Assembly (NCBI GenBank): GCA_037954325.1
Contig: JBBMNZ010000001.1
Coordinates: 8,900,874 to 8,964,873, forward strand
From: Fistularia commersonii
Lineage: Eukaryota > Chordata > Actinopteri > Syngnathiformes > Fistulariidae
Direction of reading: 5' to 3'
Length of the DNA stretch: 64,000 nt
The position numbers were made by a program, and so were the translations under genes. The notes beneath the pieces were generated by a model. It made no database searches, was not told the origin of the DNA, and saw only the letters and a list, made by a program, of their open reading frames with translations. This document shows positions 1 through 12,329 of the stretch, piece by piece. The stretch's first letter is position 1; each line of letters opens with the position of its first letter.

Positions 1-1100
1 TCTCACAGAGATGAAGGGGCTGGTTAGTACAACAATATTATTTAAAGAAATGTAACAAGTGGCATTTACTTACCATACTGACAGATTACATAAAAAAAAG
101 TTTTGTGACTACTTAAATGAATTCTGAAACCGTTATTATATACCAACCTGTTGTTTTTCTTAACTTCAGCAATATCCATGATAAAGTTGCATAAAAAAAA
201 TCATGATTACAACTTGCTTCAAATAAATGAACAGAGCTCAAAATCTGAAAACTATCAAAGGCCTTGTCTTTATCTAACGTGATTACACCAGCCCTCAAAG
301 TGTCACATAGATCAAGAACATCCCTCATTAGAAATATGTTGTCCATCATAGTCCTGTCCACGACACAATAGGTTTGATCTTTGTATACAATGTTACCAAG
401 ACAATGCTTCAGCCTATTGGAAAGTGCACTGGACAGGACTTTGTAATCCACACAGAGGAGGGACACAGCCTCCTGTTCTCCAACAAGGGCAGGTCTCCTG
501 TCTTTGGAATCATAGCTCTATGGCACGTGCTCAGCAGGGAGCTGGTCGGGCTGCACTCCACCAGCACTGCATGAAGGTCATGGCCAATACTGTCCCAAAA
601 GTGTTTAAAAAGTCCATGGGGAGCCCATCTGGTCCTGGAGTCTGGCCCAGGGGCATCTGGTTTACAGCTGTGGTAAGCTCCTCAATGGACAGGTCCTGGT
701 CCAGAGTCTCTCTCCTCCATGCTGAGTTGAGGAAGGTCCTTCAGGAGGTCCTTACAGCTTCCACAGTTGCAGTCCACTCTCCCAAAGACATCTGTGTAGA
801 AGCCGAGTGCATGAGCCCTCATTTCTGCTGGGTCAGTGGTCGTTCTGTCTCCAGGTAGCCTCAAGCAGAGCATCAGTTTTTGTTGCACATTAGATCTTTC
901 TAGGGTTAAAAAGAATGAGCTTGGTGAATCCAAAATCTTAAGGGGGGGACCCAGGACCTGATCAGAGCTCCCTTCACCCTTTCCTGGAGAGGTGTATGGA
1001 GTTCAAGTCTCCTTTCCTGCAACAAGACCTCAGCAGAAGCGCCTGTGCCTCCACCCAGCCCTTCCTCAATTTCGATTTTCAGATTCAAGATTCCTGATTA
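1..1100 (-). mobile_element. Tx1/L1-group LINE fragment (decayed)
   Basis: Reverse-strand reading of 113-466 gives a reverse-transcriptase segment with the order LLCVDYKVLSSALSNRLK, then YCVVDRTMMDNIFLMRDV, then VITLDKDKAFDS. This corresponds to RT blocks around the palm of Tx1-clade LINEs common in fish. Further 5' in the element (682-933, minus) is the linker region before RT, with SFFLTLERS and DLPQLSMEERD. Frames are broken by stops and indels, so this is a dead fragment. It lies in the intron upstream of the first neuroligin exon and is antisense to the gene. The clade call is from remembered family motifs; the LINE RT identity is firm. Confidence 0.75.
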
Positions 1101-2217
1101 CCTCTTTTGTCTTGGTCAGTGACACGTGCACTGCTTACAGAACACCTAGCAATCAGCTGATGGATGAGCGCATCTGACCTCAGGAAGGCAACCACTGCTC
1201 AGTTCATTTCGTACATCTCGTGTTCCACTGTAGTCGCAGCACAGTATACCCTCCTTGGACACTGTGCTGTCAGGAGGCATAATCGGTACTCCATGCGGGA
1301 GAGACGGGGGGGGGGGCATAGATGGGAAAAAACAGACAGAAATAAAATAAATAAACAAAAGTACATATACAGGAAAAGGTTAGTAGAGAAAATGGCCCAA
1401 ATGGCCCAAAAAGTCACTTTCAATCTCTGCTTCTCTCTCTCATACCCACACGAGAAGAAGAAGCAGAATTGTATATTCATTTAAAAATAAAATTTCTAGC
1501 TGCTTTTACCCAAACAGGAATAATAACACATGTGTCACATTCTTTGCATTCCAAGAAATTTCTCCAGTACATCTACAATAATTGTGGCAACTAGATCTGG
1601 ACTCGCTGTAAGTTCTTCAACAATCATCACAAGTGAACCGACTTAAGGGTTAACTATCCATTTACTTTTTATTACATAGTTCAAGCAGAATCAGCTGGGT
1701 TTAAGCTCTTTTCTATTACATCTTAGCACCTCATCAATGTGGGGGGGATCATCAATGTTGAACAACAATGTTGTTCTAGATTCCACATTAAACACAGAAA
1801 CGACTCAACTGCTCAGTTTTTTGGGTTTTTGTCATATACAAAGCAACAGAAGAGACCAAGAAAATGCTGCAGGCAGCAAGTTGCATCGGCAGTCATGCTT
1901 ATAATGTTCTTGCTTGGAGTATTCCTTGGAGTTAGGTTGTATTGTGGTCTGATTTTGTCTGCACATCCTACTACAAAACTCAGCATTGAATGTGTTTTCT
2001 TCTTCCCAGAGAATCCAGTTCACTTGGCAACTTGATCCATATTCAACTTGAATTATATTAAGGAAAATTAATCATTTCAATAGCAAAAAAGTAATTCCCT
2101 GCTTATATGTATTCAACTGTGACATTTGACTTGCTTGGATTCTTTCTTTTAGAAAATTTCATAACTATTAAATATCCCCATAATTTATTTTCTTTTCCCC
2201 ATTCCCCATATGTTCAG
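1101..2217. other. Intronic sequence, no gene seen
   Basis: This is intron upstream of the first visible neuroligin exon. It contains a short G run near 1309 and AT-rich sequence. The left edge may still belong to the decayed LINE. The last bases form a pyrimidine-rich tract followed by AG at 2216-2217, a normal acceptor for the exon starting at 2218. Confidence 0.6.
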
Positions 2218-2484
2218 GCCTGTTCCAAAGGGCCATTACCCAGAGTGGCACAGCTCTCTCCAGCTGGGCAGTCAGTTTTCAACCCGCCAAATATGCCAGG
2301 ATGCTGGCTCGCAAGGTAGGCTGTAACTTGGAAGACACTGTGGAACTCGTTGTCTGTCTCCAGAGAAAACACTACAAAGAGCTGGTTGATCAAGACATCC
2401 AACCTGCCCGATACCACATCGCCTTTGGACCTGTAATTGATGGTGATGTTATACCTGATGATCCCCAAATACTCATGGAACAAG
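2218..2484 (+). CDS. nlgn1: Neuroligin exon (mid cholinesterase-like domain)
   Basis: This 267-bp exon begins after a TTCAG acceptor and ends at a GTACAA donor. It starts with two bases of a split glycine codon; codons then run in frame from 2220. The translation starts LFQRAITQSGTALSSWAV and reaches VGCNLEDTVELVVC and IAFGPVIDGDVIPDDPQILMEQ. It is the part of the alpha/beta-hydrolase fold just after the nucleophile elbow, where neuroligins lack the serine; that residue lies in an exon left of the window. The protein is a postsynaptic adhesion molecule that binds presynaptic neurexin. The exon ends in phase 1, matching the next acceptor. The paralogue choice rests on C-terminal exons. Confidence 0.93.
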
Positions 2485-3934
2485 GTACAATATATTATTT
2501 CCTCAATTACTGAAATAATTCTAAAGGGTTTAATGAGAAATACCAAGGCCATTTACTTATTAATGATATGGGGGCCACGCTATATAAATCTAAAGACTCA
2601 ACAACTCCACAGTGAACTTGCACTTTTATAAACATGCACTGTAATAAATGTGGTCATGGCCGACATAACTATTTTGGTCTTGCTCTCTTGAGAGACCTTT
2701 GGGTTGCTGTTTGGTCCTCACTTTTTTCCTTTCTTTTTTTTTTTCTTTCCATGACCCACCTCACATGAACAAGTTAGAAATTATATGTTAATTATGAATC
2801 ACGTACTTGAATGGTAAATGTAAATTAACTATTAGGTTCTTGTCTGTGTGCATTGTATATTACACCTCATACGGATATGCAGTAACTCTAGGGCCTCTTG
2901 AGAAGTGGAATATGATGCTCACATGAAATCATAGGATGTACATATTTTGCTTTTGGTAGATGAAAAGAAAATAATTACTCATTACTAGAAGCCATTCGTC
3001 ATTACATTTGCCTATGTAGAACGTAGAATGGATCACTGGGTCTCAGGTCTTGGTTATGTCTGCCAAAATCACAATCAATTTGACTTTTTTTGGGTGCAAC
3101 TCGCATATGACTAAAGTTAGTTGATCTAGTTTTAGTTCTTGTATAAAAAGCTCTGCTTTTATCCACCACAGTAGGAATTTCGAAGCATAATTAGCACCAC
3201 ATCTTGGTCATTTGTTGAATCAAGCTGTACCAGTGGCTCATATCCTGCAATATTATATTTCGCACTGTTTGAAAACAAATCTTGAATAACATGGGTAAAT
3301 GCACGTTATAACATTCAGTCGGGCACACATTATTTGTTTTGATAGAGTGTGCTGAGAGTGAATGATTGTTTGTACATATGGCCCTGTGATAGATAATGGA
3401 TCGATAGATGATGAATTAATTAATTAATTAATGGTGTATGCTCACGGCAGACAAGTAATTACTGTAACTGAATCACTCTGGCACAATATAATATTATGTT
3501 TGCATGTGACTATAAGTGTTGCAGTTAATATTTCCCTTTGAAGTCAAACACGCTTCACAGTCAGCAACATTGATGTGATTAGTTTGATACTGAACACAGT
3601 TTGAATACAAGTGATCTGTTTTCATCTGCCATTCAGTGACTTAAATGGGTGAAGTCAAACTAAAATTGTTATATCTAAATTCATTTGTGAAAGACATCAA
3701 AATACATGTTGCTACAACATCAGTAGGAGTATGGGATATTTTTTCACAAAGTGATAGGCCTTTAAAAAAAAAACCTATCCTCATTAGCATTTACTGGGAT
3801 AGAAAAGTCAATTAGTTCAGTTTTGTTTTTACAATACACTCAGGTAAAAAATGTGGCAACATTTAATTCCATGCATAAAAGTCAATAATGTTGTGACATG
3901 AAAGATCATGATGTGTCTAAATGTCTTTCTCCAG
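2485..3934 (+). other. Neuroligin intron, no other gene
   Basis: GT-AG intron of 1,450 bp. It is AT-rich with a short AATT repeat near 3415-3432. No transposon was recognised. The acceptor is TTTCTCCAG. Confidence 0.7.
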
Positions 3935-4296
3935 GAGAGTTTCTAAACTATGACATTATGCTGGGGGTGAACCAAGGCGAGGGCTTAAAATTCGTGGAGC
4001 TGATTGTGGACAATGAAAACGGTGTCCAGGCAAATGATTTTGACTACACTGTGTCAAGCTTTGTGGATGACCTTTATGGCTACCCAGAGGGTAAAGACAT
4101 CCTCAGAGAGACCATCAAGTTCATGTACACTGACTGGGCTGATAGGCACAACCCAGAAACACGCCGGAAGACACTACTGGCCCTTTTCACTGATCATCAA
4201 TGGGTGGCACCGGCTGTTGCTACAGCTGACCTGCACTCTAGTTTTGGATCACCTACATACTTCTACGCCTTCTATCACCATTGTCAGACAGATCAG
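3935..4296 (+). CDS. nlgn1: Neuroligin exon (cholinesterase-like domain)
   Basis: This 362-bp exon completes the split glycine and reads EFLNYDIMLGVNQGEG, then DFDYTVSSFVDDLYGYPEG, FMYTDWADRHNPETRRK, LFTDHQWVAPAVATADLH and YFYAFYHHCQTDQ. The glutamate in the VNQGEG motif sits where cholinesterases keep the acid of their catalytic triad. Neuroligins keep this fold without esterase activity. The exon ends in phase 0 at a GTGGGT donor. There is no stop or frameshift, and conservation with vertebrate neuroligins is very high. Confidence 0.95.
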
Positions 4297-5715
4297 GTGG
4301 GTCTCATTTGATTTGATTTGAGTATTTTTGATTAAGCCCTTATTCGACAAAGAGAACATGGCACACATCCATATTGTATTTATACAACTTATCAATTATC
4401 CTGTATATTTCTTAAAATGTCTTTTCATGGTCTACGGAGGGAATAGCTACATCCAACAAACTGCTACTAGAGTAATTGTTGTAGCTCTAAATAAACCATT
4501 CATTATATGTACATTTAAATAATTACTCTTCATTTCAAATAAATTTGGCCAACTTTGCAGGTGTAGCTTCATGACTTTATCCAAAACAAGTTAACTGATA
4601 TGTAGTTTAATTGGGACAGGTTTCATAAGGGTAACATTTCAAGAGACCCAAAATGTATAAACAAGCACCATATAAGAGCTCTCGTGTTCATTTATTAGAC
4701 ATATGGATGTGTCATGATTAGGGGTCAGACCTGGATGTCAACGAAAGACTCTGCACCAAAATAGATATAGTTTACAAACTAAGTTTACTTTTATGGGGAG
4801 AGCAGGTATATGACAGGTGGGGACAGTAACAGGAGGGACCAGGTGGGAGGGCACTAGAACGGGGGGCAGGGGGGAAGAGGTGGGAGGAGGCTGGAACCAG
4901 AACAGGGGTCCAGGTACGAGGTAGCTGGAACCAAGACCAGGTAGGAGAGAACTAGAACCAGAACATGGAGGTCCCATCAGGGGTGTTGCGGACCAGTGAG
5001 AGGCACAGCTTTAAGTTACTGGAGGAAGGATGACAGATGACGCCAACAGTACAGGAGTCTAAGGGCACAGCAACAGAGGAAGGGTGAATGCAAAACCTAA
5101 GAGACAGAAACAGAGCAATCATGGTTACGGACATCCAGGGAACAAAAACGGAGTTAGGATGGTTGCAAACAGACAGAACAGAAACAGAGCAAGAATATTT
5201 GCAAACACACAGGGGATCGAAACAGCAAATGGTGCATGTTAATTTTGTTTGTCAATTCCAGTGATTCATTTTCTACCTATATTCAAGGTTTGTGTTTTAA
5301 TGTATCTAGTTGCACTTGACCTGTAGAAAAATTACACATTTTCCTAATTAGCTTTTTGCTCCTAGCGGAATATGTTTAGATACGAGGTACACACTCTGCC
5401 ATGATTTTATTTTGGCCTATTTTCCCTTCAATGAGATAAATTTGGAAAACAAATTTCAGATTTTTCAAATCTAGTCACCAAACTTATATTTTGAATCCTT
5501 ACCAGTCTCTTTCTCTCCCATGTTTTCCAGGTCTGTAATAATCTAATCAGCAAGTATGCTATTCATAGAATTTTCATAGAAAAACCTCCCTATTATTTAA
5601 TAAGGCCTGTGTATTGAAATTATTTACATTTGTGATTGCATGACACTTTAAGTATTGCCGTGCCCTGTTCCCTGTGTCACTCCTTTAATAATGCTAATGT
5701 GGTTTTACTTATTAG
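4297..5715 (+). other. Neuroligin intron with degenerate minisatellite
   Basis: GT-AG intron of 1,419 bp. From about 4780 to 5220 it contains imperfect short repeats built on GGAACCAG/AACAGG and then AACAGA-rich words, resembling a decayed minisatellite. No coding sequence is supported. The acceptor is TTACTTATTAG. Confidence 0.6.
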
Positions 5716-5876
5716 GTGCCACCATGGGCAGATGCAGCACATGGAGATGAGATACCTTATGTATTTGGCCTGCCAATGATTGGATCTACGGAGCTGTTTC
5801 CCTGTAACTTTTCAAAGAATGATGTGATGTTGAGTGCTGTTGTCATGACCTACTGGACAAACTTCGCCAAAACAGG
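5716..5876 (+). CDS. nlgn1: Neuroligin exon (end of cholinesterase-like core)
   Basis: This 161-bp exon reads VPPWADAAHGDEIPYVFG, then GSTELFPCNFSKNDVM and SAVVMTYWTNFAKTG. The AAHGDE histidine lies where cholinesterases keep the triad histidine. The exon ends inside a glycine codon (phase 2) at a GTACAG donor. Together with the two preceding exons it sums to exactly 790 bp. As I recall, that is the length of one undivided exon in mammalian neuroligins. Confidence 0.94.
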
Positions 5877-8876
5877 GTACAGTGGCACAACAATCTTAAC
5901 AACTTTGACCTCAAAAAGCAGCATCTGAACTGTTTCAAATTCTCCTGAGATGTAATTTAGTCCAAGGAAGGGAGCTAGTCCACAATGAATGCTTCAGACC
6001 ACAGCAGCAACTCAAAAATTAATATGCATAATATTCTGAAAACTCTCGGTGGTAGTGTTGTCCCATAAGGTTCATGTTCTGAGCACAATGGTGTTACACT
6101 GAGTATATGTTTTCATGTCATCATCTAATTTTTAAAACTGATTGCAGGGTCATGTTATTTAAGTAGAAATGTTGACATTTTGCTGTATGTATTAGTAAAA
6201 CAAACGGCTCCAAATTCCAAAGATCATTTTGCTGATGTCTCACAAACAACTTAAAATGTTGATACCTCTTTTGCATTTCAAAGCAAAGCTTAAGACCAAC
6301 TCTTTTACCTGTAAGCCCTGACCTGTGTTGTTGATTTGCATTTTATCAATCAACAAACCAATCAAGCAAATCAATTGATTATTTGGTCAATTAACTATAT
6401 TTTCTTTTTGGTTTTCTTACTCCTATTTCTCCTTGTTTGTACAGCAATTACATGGAAAGTGCTTTATAAAATTATCTTTATTTACTACCATCATGATCAT
6501 GTATTTATTTTTTCAATTACCAAAAATAGGTTTCAGAATTTTCTAATACTGAACACTCAAATTCTCCTGCATACAGTACATTTAATTTCACCATTAACAG
6601 ACAAATATGTGCTGACAAATGTTATCTTTGACAACAACAAAAATTCCATCCGTAATACTGGACATTTCCAGAGGACTTTGAGTTGTTAGTTTTTAGCTTT
6701 GTGGCAGAAACTTTTGTACAATACCCAAAATTAATCAAGTAGTGTTGGGTCTTGACTATAATGATTAATCTAGAGGATTGCGGTTACATTAGATATTGCA
6801 ATTGGGAAATTGTAAACAAAATTCAGCAATTGCCGCTCATTTTTTATTTTTCTTTCATTCTTTTTTTCTTTCTTTCTTTCGGTATGGGACTGGGATGGAG
6901 GAGGAGATTGAAAATGTCCTTTTGGACAATTTTGGTTCACTTTCTCACTCACTTTCGCATATATATGAACCACTTTTTTTGGTTGTAATTCTATTTTTAT
7001 TTATCTTTTTGTAGTTGTGTTGTATCGAATTGTTTGATTTAGGATGTGTGCCCAGGCATCTGCTTGGCAGCTAACTGGGGACATGGCGCCTTCTGAGATG
7101 CTACCACTGACTCTGCAGCAGGGTGTGCCGATACCATTGCCAGACATTGCACTGTTGGTCTAAGGAATACTACTTGCAGTTAGTGAGCAGCCAGACACAA
7201 TAGGACACAGTAACCTCACATGTGCAATAAACAAAGCAGTGGTTGTGTTTTTGAACCACAAATCCCATGTCCACCAGCTAATATCTAACGACATAGTCAC
7301 CATTGTCTTTGTACAGGTGTTGCCTCTGTCTGTTTCCTCACAGTCTCTGGTGTCCTGTAGTTGACTGCTGGAAAATGAACTCAGGAGGCCTGAAAAGTTA
7401 ACTAGTAGTTTCAAGACTGTTAGCTCGGGGTAAAGGGATTTTATTTGAGACAATGCATGTCCAGTCTCTGTGGAGGAAGGTGTTAACGTTTTTGGAGTCG
7501 CCATCACAGACTCTGGAGGCTTCCTTCAGGGGGAATTTCGGGGATGCCTCTGACATGTCTATACCAGCTCAGGGTAGATGAAGAGTGAATGCAGTGGTCT
7601 ATAAATGTAATTTGTTCACACAAAAAAACTGGCAAACTGCAAAAACTTTTGGGTAAAAATGTTACCATTTAAAGCAATCATTTAAAAATAAAGAACAAGA
7701 TGTTGCTTTCCATTGTGCTAAAAGCCAAGGCAAGACATCAAGAAGCCAAACCCAGATTGTAAAGAAGAAAATAACAAGCAATCTACAAGCAAGCTACAAG
7801 CAAAAACAAAATGCATATACTGTCACCAACCACCTAACCTAACCAACAGCAATCTCCAGAGGGTCATTTGGGATTTCATGTGGACACCTATGTTCACTGC
7901 TGTTTCGTGAAGTTAGGTCCACAACACTTCAAGAAGGCTTAACAGTGCCCCCCCCCCCCCCCCCCCCCATGCCACATAGTTGATCTACAAGCAAACAATC
8001 CTACCATAGCTGCCTCTTCAGCAATCATGCTTACTCCTGAATCACAATAATTCACTTGGTCGATGTGCTGCCAATCACATTATACTGACCACAATTTTCA
8101 GGTTCGACCACGAATGCCCAACTCAGTTAGTAGGGCAATGACAGACTTTGCCACAAAACCATGGCAGTCCACACCCAGGCTCTCCAACCTTGCTGCTCTA
8201 CATGTGCTGCCATTTCAATACACCTAGCTCTCTTACACTCACAAGCCTCCAAGGAAGGGCTGAGTCAACTCCCAAGCCCTGCCTACACTTAGCTGTCATG
8301 AGCTGTGCCTGAAGGTAAATGGTCATTTCTCCATACATACAAATTTAATTTCCCTAGCCTGCTTACAAGCAGCTACAAAATTTACATCTAGATGTTTTTC
8401 TTCCGCTGCTTTTCCCACACATTTCAACACATGATTATGACCCCAAGTTTACCGACATTGGGGAGAGACATTGTATTGAATGCAAGGCACATTCAATACA
8501 AAACAGGTAAGTGAGAATCTTGATAAGGAAATTAAAAATATCAAGGAAGGACTAGATGGAGATACAGATGCCACCACGGATTCCTTGCTGTAGGACAAAA
8601 AAAGTCAACCTTGGCACATCCCTCCAGAAGAGGGTAAAGATTTTTGCAACTGACTGTGATATGTGAATCCTTTTTGACTACCTCAATGTTCAAGCCTCAG
8701 AAAATGCAAGGCCATGAGGTACAAAATGTTTTCTGAAGGGCTGTGTATTGTTCAGATAAAAAAGAGGTAGAGTATTAAGGTGGATTTGTAGCTCCACCCA
8801 TACTTAAGTTCTCCAATTATATTAATTGAAGAATGCATTTCCAATCGCTATTTTTTTTCTTTATTCTTATTCTCAG
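5877..8876 (+). other. Neuroligin intron, 3.0 kb
   Basis: GT-AG intron with AT-rich sequence, a CTTT-rich run near 6853-6882 and a pure C tract at 7948-7968. A segment at about 7020-7560 and another at 7700-8500 have more even base composition and could be old repeats, but I recognise no family. The acceptor is CTTATTCTCAG. Confidence 0.6.
7948..7968. repeat. Poly-C homopolymer tract (21 C)
   Basis: An uninterrupted run of 21 cytosines inside an intron. Such tracts are prone to slippage and to consensus errors, so its exact length may not be reliable. Confidence 0.95.
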
Positions 8877-9033
8877 AGACCCAAATCAGCCAGTACCTCA
8901 GGATACCAAGTTCATCCACACCAAGCCAAACCGCTTTGAGGAGGTAGCCTGGACCCGCTACAACCAGAAAGACCAGCTTTACCTGCATATTGGCCTGAAA
9001 CCTCGTGTCAAAGAGCATTATCGTGCCAACAAG
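8877..9033 (+). CDS. nlgn1: Neuroligin exon (DPNQP to HYRANK)
   Basis: This 157-bp exon gives the last base of the split glycine codon, then DPNQPVPQDTKFIHTKPNRF, EEVAWTRYNQKDQLYLHIGL and KPRVKEHYRANK. It ends in phase 0 at GTAGCT. This is the C-terminal edge of the extracellular domain. The wording, notably TKPNRFEEVAWTRYNQKDQ, is closest to neuroligin-1 among the paralogues I remember. Mammals encode this and all downstream residues in one exon; here it is separated from the next coding piece by 3.0 kb. Confidence 0.94.
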
Positions 9034-9219
9034 GTAGCTCTTATGAGGATCCTTTTGATGGAAATGTAGTTTATTAGGATAATGTAGGCTAATTTTGTCC
9101 TTATTGCACACAATTTTAAATCAAAAGTTAAAAAATAACTTCCATTCTGCCCACATGGTCATTTCTCAGATTGGGAGGAAAAAGTGAATAGTGTCTGAAT
9201 TCTACGTGGAGATATTATA
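9034..9219 (+). other. Start of intron
   Basis: Intron sequence following the donor at 9034; unremarkable up to the LINE 3' end near 9220. Confidence 0.5.
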
Positions 9220-10680
9220 AGACAAAAGATAAACTTTATTGATCCCCAAAGGGGAAATTATTGTGTCACGGCAGCGTAACAGTTATAGTGTAAAAAATAA
9301 ACATGAATGTAAATATAAATAGGGGGAAAGTTAGAAGACAGGAAATAGCAAATACATCCACGAATAGACAGTAGGGGGCACAACAACAGCAACAACATCA
9401 GGGATAAGAATGGCTAACAGAATGGAACAGTAACAGTGAAAAATAGACAACCAAAACTAAAAAACAATATAAAAAGAGTGACAATAGCTATGAGAAGAAT
9501 ACAATAAATAAACAAAAATAGGCTGGATGCATGCGGGCCGGGACCAACAAGGATCAAAAGAACAGCAGAGTTAGAGCATGAAATGTGAATGGGTGAGGTA
9601 GTGAGGTAGTGAGGTAGTGGTAGCACAAATGCACCTCAGGCCAGTCAGAGTTGTGTGCTATCCAGACTGCTGTTATACGATCTAATGGCCATGGGCACAA
9701 ACGAGCATCTGAAGCGTTCAGTTCTGCACCGGGGTGGGATGAACTGGTGGCTGAAAGAGCTCCTCATCAACCCAAGCTCGTCGTGCTGCGGGTGGGAGGG
9801 ATTGTTAAGGATACCTCTCAGTTTGTCCTTCACCCTCCCCCGCTGCCACCCATTGATGATAGTCAAGGTTCAGTCCCACCACCAAGCAGGCTTTCTTCAC
9901 TATCTTGTTGAGCCTGTTGACCAAACCAGTCCTGACACCGCCCCGCCAGCACACTATACTGAAGAAGACTGCACTGGCTACCAGCATGTGGGTTTTAGGA
10001 TATGGTGAAGCGGAGTGAGCTGGGGCTGTCCTTAGAAGCTGCTGCTGGTAGGCAGGAGGAGGCGGATGGGGGAGAGGCAAGGTGTTGATGGCGGGGGTGC
10101 ATTGGGGGTGCACAAAGAGACCTATTCAGTGATATGACTAGGATTGCACCATTTCTTGTTAATGTAGACGGCTAGGCATCTTCCTCTCTTCTTGCTCCTC
10201 TTCTTGCTTCTTGCTTCTTATTAGCGTGAAGCCGGGCAGATCAATGGCGCTGTCCGGCATGTTCACCTTTAGCCAGGTGTCTGTGAAACACAGTATGCTA
10301 CATTCCCTGTACACATGCAGGTATTCGATGAGGTTGTCAGTTCGTCAGATTTGCTGGCAAGCGACCTCACGCTCCCCATGATGATTGAGGGCATGATGAT
10401 TGAGGGCAGGAAGGGCTTGCATTTCCTGTCTCTTTTGGCTTGCATTTCCTGTCTCTCATCTTCGTGGGGGCTTTCCTCCCCCGGCGATGCTCCGCCATAG
10501 CTCTTCTGGGATGCACACAGTGGGAGGTCCAGCTCCTTTTCTCAGTTGAAGTTCCCGCTGGGTGTATTTCATCATTTTCCTTTGTTTTGGTAGGGGGAAC
10601 ACTCGGGCAAACAACACAGTACACTGGGGAAACCTTTTTTTGTCCCACCCACGAAAGCGTGGGTGGGTAAATAATTGAGG
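9220..10680 (-). mobile_element. Rex1/CR1-group LINE, internally deleted
   Basis: The plus strand at 9230-9260 carries the 3'-terminal TTTATTGATCCC motif typical of several fish LINEs. Minus-strand 9645-9866 encodes the C-terminal region (WQRGRVKDKLRGILNNPSHP, then PPRCRTERFRCSFVPMAI); 9805-10113 gives NRLNKIVKKACLVVG just before it. Minus-strand 10190-10680 encodes the N-terminal part (HRRGRKAP; near 10250 FTDTWLKVNMPDSAIDLPGF), the start of the AP endonuclease. The catalytic RT between them is missing, so the copy has lost its middle. It sits antisense in a neuroligin intron. Clade assignment within the CR1/L2 group is uncertain. Confidence 0.75.
10644..10667. repeat. Perfect 10-bp inverted repeat, 4-nt loop
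   Basis: CCCACCCACG at 10644-10653 and its exact reverse complement at 10658-10667 flank AAAG. It lies at the 5' end of the LINE fragment and could fold as a strong hairpin in its transcript. No function is known to me. Confidence 0.9.
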
Positions 10681-12056
10681 TAAAGACAGTAGGAGCTACT
10701 GTGGCAGGCTGCCGGCTTCCAGGGCCATCTTGGAAAAAAAAAATTCAAAATGTCAAAATTTGAATAAAAATTTGATCGCTTTTTCTGGACTCCCAAGCAT
10801 TTAATGAGACAGTCCATGCTGGATACCATCAGATTTTAAATATATTTTTTGTTAACGTAATTAAGAAGGGATCTCTTTGACCAAATCAGAATTTAATATT
10901 AGTTTGGCTCTTATTTGAGTTTCAGAATCAACTATTTTTGTTTGTTTGTTTGTTGTTTGTTTTCTTCTTTCATATAACATTTTACCTACAATGCTAGCAT
11001 ATATTCTTATGGCCAGTTTTTTCAGAATCAGAATCAGAACCAGAATCTTTTTAATCCCAAAATGTACAATGCACACAGGATTTGACATGTGATGACAGTG
11101 CCTTGTAGAGTAAATTTGAGATAAGCAGTACAAGTTAAGGAAATGTCAACTTAGGAACAAACACAACTTTGGGTTAGAAAATATATATATAATGTATTTC
11201 TTACTTCCCCTTAATTGATGTTCAAAATCAGAAGCTCTATTTAACTGACATATTTTTTAAGTCAACAAATAAACACATACACCAGTTTTGATTGCTGGCC
11301 GTGCAAACATAGCTTATTTGTCTGAAAAACCTTCTAAATCGGTATCCATGCTAAGGATTAATTTATAGCTACATGAGTTACACCTGCCTATGGTTAGGCC
11401 TGCAAGCAACAACCTCATTAAACCTATTTGAAAGGGGTTTTAGTTATATGGGTAATTATGTTTCTCGCATCCACATCATGATTTTGAAGCGACTATGAAA
11501 AGCATGAAAAATAAAAAGACTAATTCACATTCACTATTTGCCACACTTATGACAGTGTCAGCTCAGAGATTTTTTTTTTATATCCTATTCAACTCCTGTT
11601 TGTCAAACAGAACAACAGCTTCATCACTTTCAGCAGGAGAAACAATTATAATAGTATACTAATTATATTTTGATTGGTGTATCCTGAACAGTTGTGATCA
11701 TAGTTCAGTCACTTACAAATGACATCAAGGGTTGATAATGGCGACTAGTGCTCTATGAATTATCAAAGCAGAGCTTAATTCGGGAAAATAACTTTCACTT
11801 TCTACACCATTCCCTCTATCCTCATAAGAAAATATCAACCTTTCAATTTTTATTGTTTTATTTTCATTTTTTTTTATATAAGTTATGTTTTTGTTTTTTA
11901 AATGTTAATTAGATATTTTGAGAAAATATTAGAATAATTTGTTACTGGGACCATAGTCTTACTTTAGTAATCTTACTTTGAGGTTTTGTATATATCCATC
12001 ATTCCATGACATATGTTAGATCTGTCTGTCTGAATTAATTTATCTTGTTTCCTCAG
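10681..12056 (+). other. Neuroligin intron remainder
   Basis: AT-rich intron. At 11025-11100 there is a short CAGAATCAGAAC repeat followed by TCTTTTTAATCCC, a motif often seen at the ends of fish repeats. Nothing coding was seen. The acceptor is GTTTCCTCAG at 12047-12056. Confidence 0.55.
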
Positions 12057-12134
12057 GTAAACTTGTGGTTAGAACTGGTTCCACATCTTCACAGCCTAAA
12101 TGAGGTTACCCAACTTATACCAACTACCACCAAG
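12057..12134 (+). CDS. nlgn1: Neuroligin small exon (26 codons)
   Basis: This 78-bp exon is in phase 0 at both ends: VNLWLELVPHLHSLNEVTQ, then LIPTTTK, with acceptor CCTCAG and donor GTTGGT. It continues directly from HYRANK of the previous exon. VNLWLELVPHLH matches neuroligin-1 wording. It ends where the Thr/Pro-rich juxtamembrane stalk begins. A symmetric 78-bp exon could be skipped without a frameshift, but the sequence alone gives no sign of that. Confidence 0.9.
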
Positions 12135-12329
12135 GTTGGTATCAAACTGTCCCTTAAAAGAAACCAGCTGAATTTGCAAAGCAGAAATTCAAGGTGGTAT
12201 TTGACTGTTTTATCTTCCCGACGACCACTACCCTGCACTGTGGCCATTGCTACTTCTGTATTATATGGCAAGATATTAAGTAAAATGAAAAAACACTATT
12301 CGGAATATATCCATCAATCCATTCTCTTT
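12135..12329 (+). other. Intron start
   Basis: Short intron segment after the GTTGGT donor, with no recognisable repeat before the Rex3 piece. Confidence 0.5.

Noticed and set aside
424..858. 144-codon + strand ORF overlapping the Tx1 LINE
   Set aside because: It is antisense to clear RT motifs and has no recognisable content of its own.
2218..2319. Apparent frameshift between two open frames in the first neuroligin exon
   Set aside because: Reading in the frame set by the splice phase (codons from 2220) gives uninterrupted neuroligin sequence; the other frame is a shadow.
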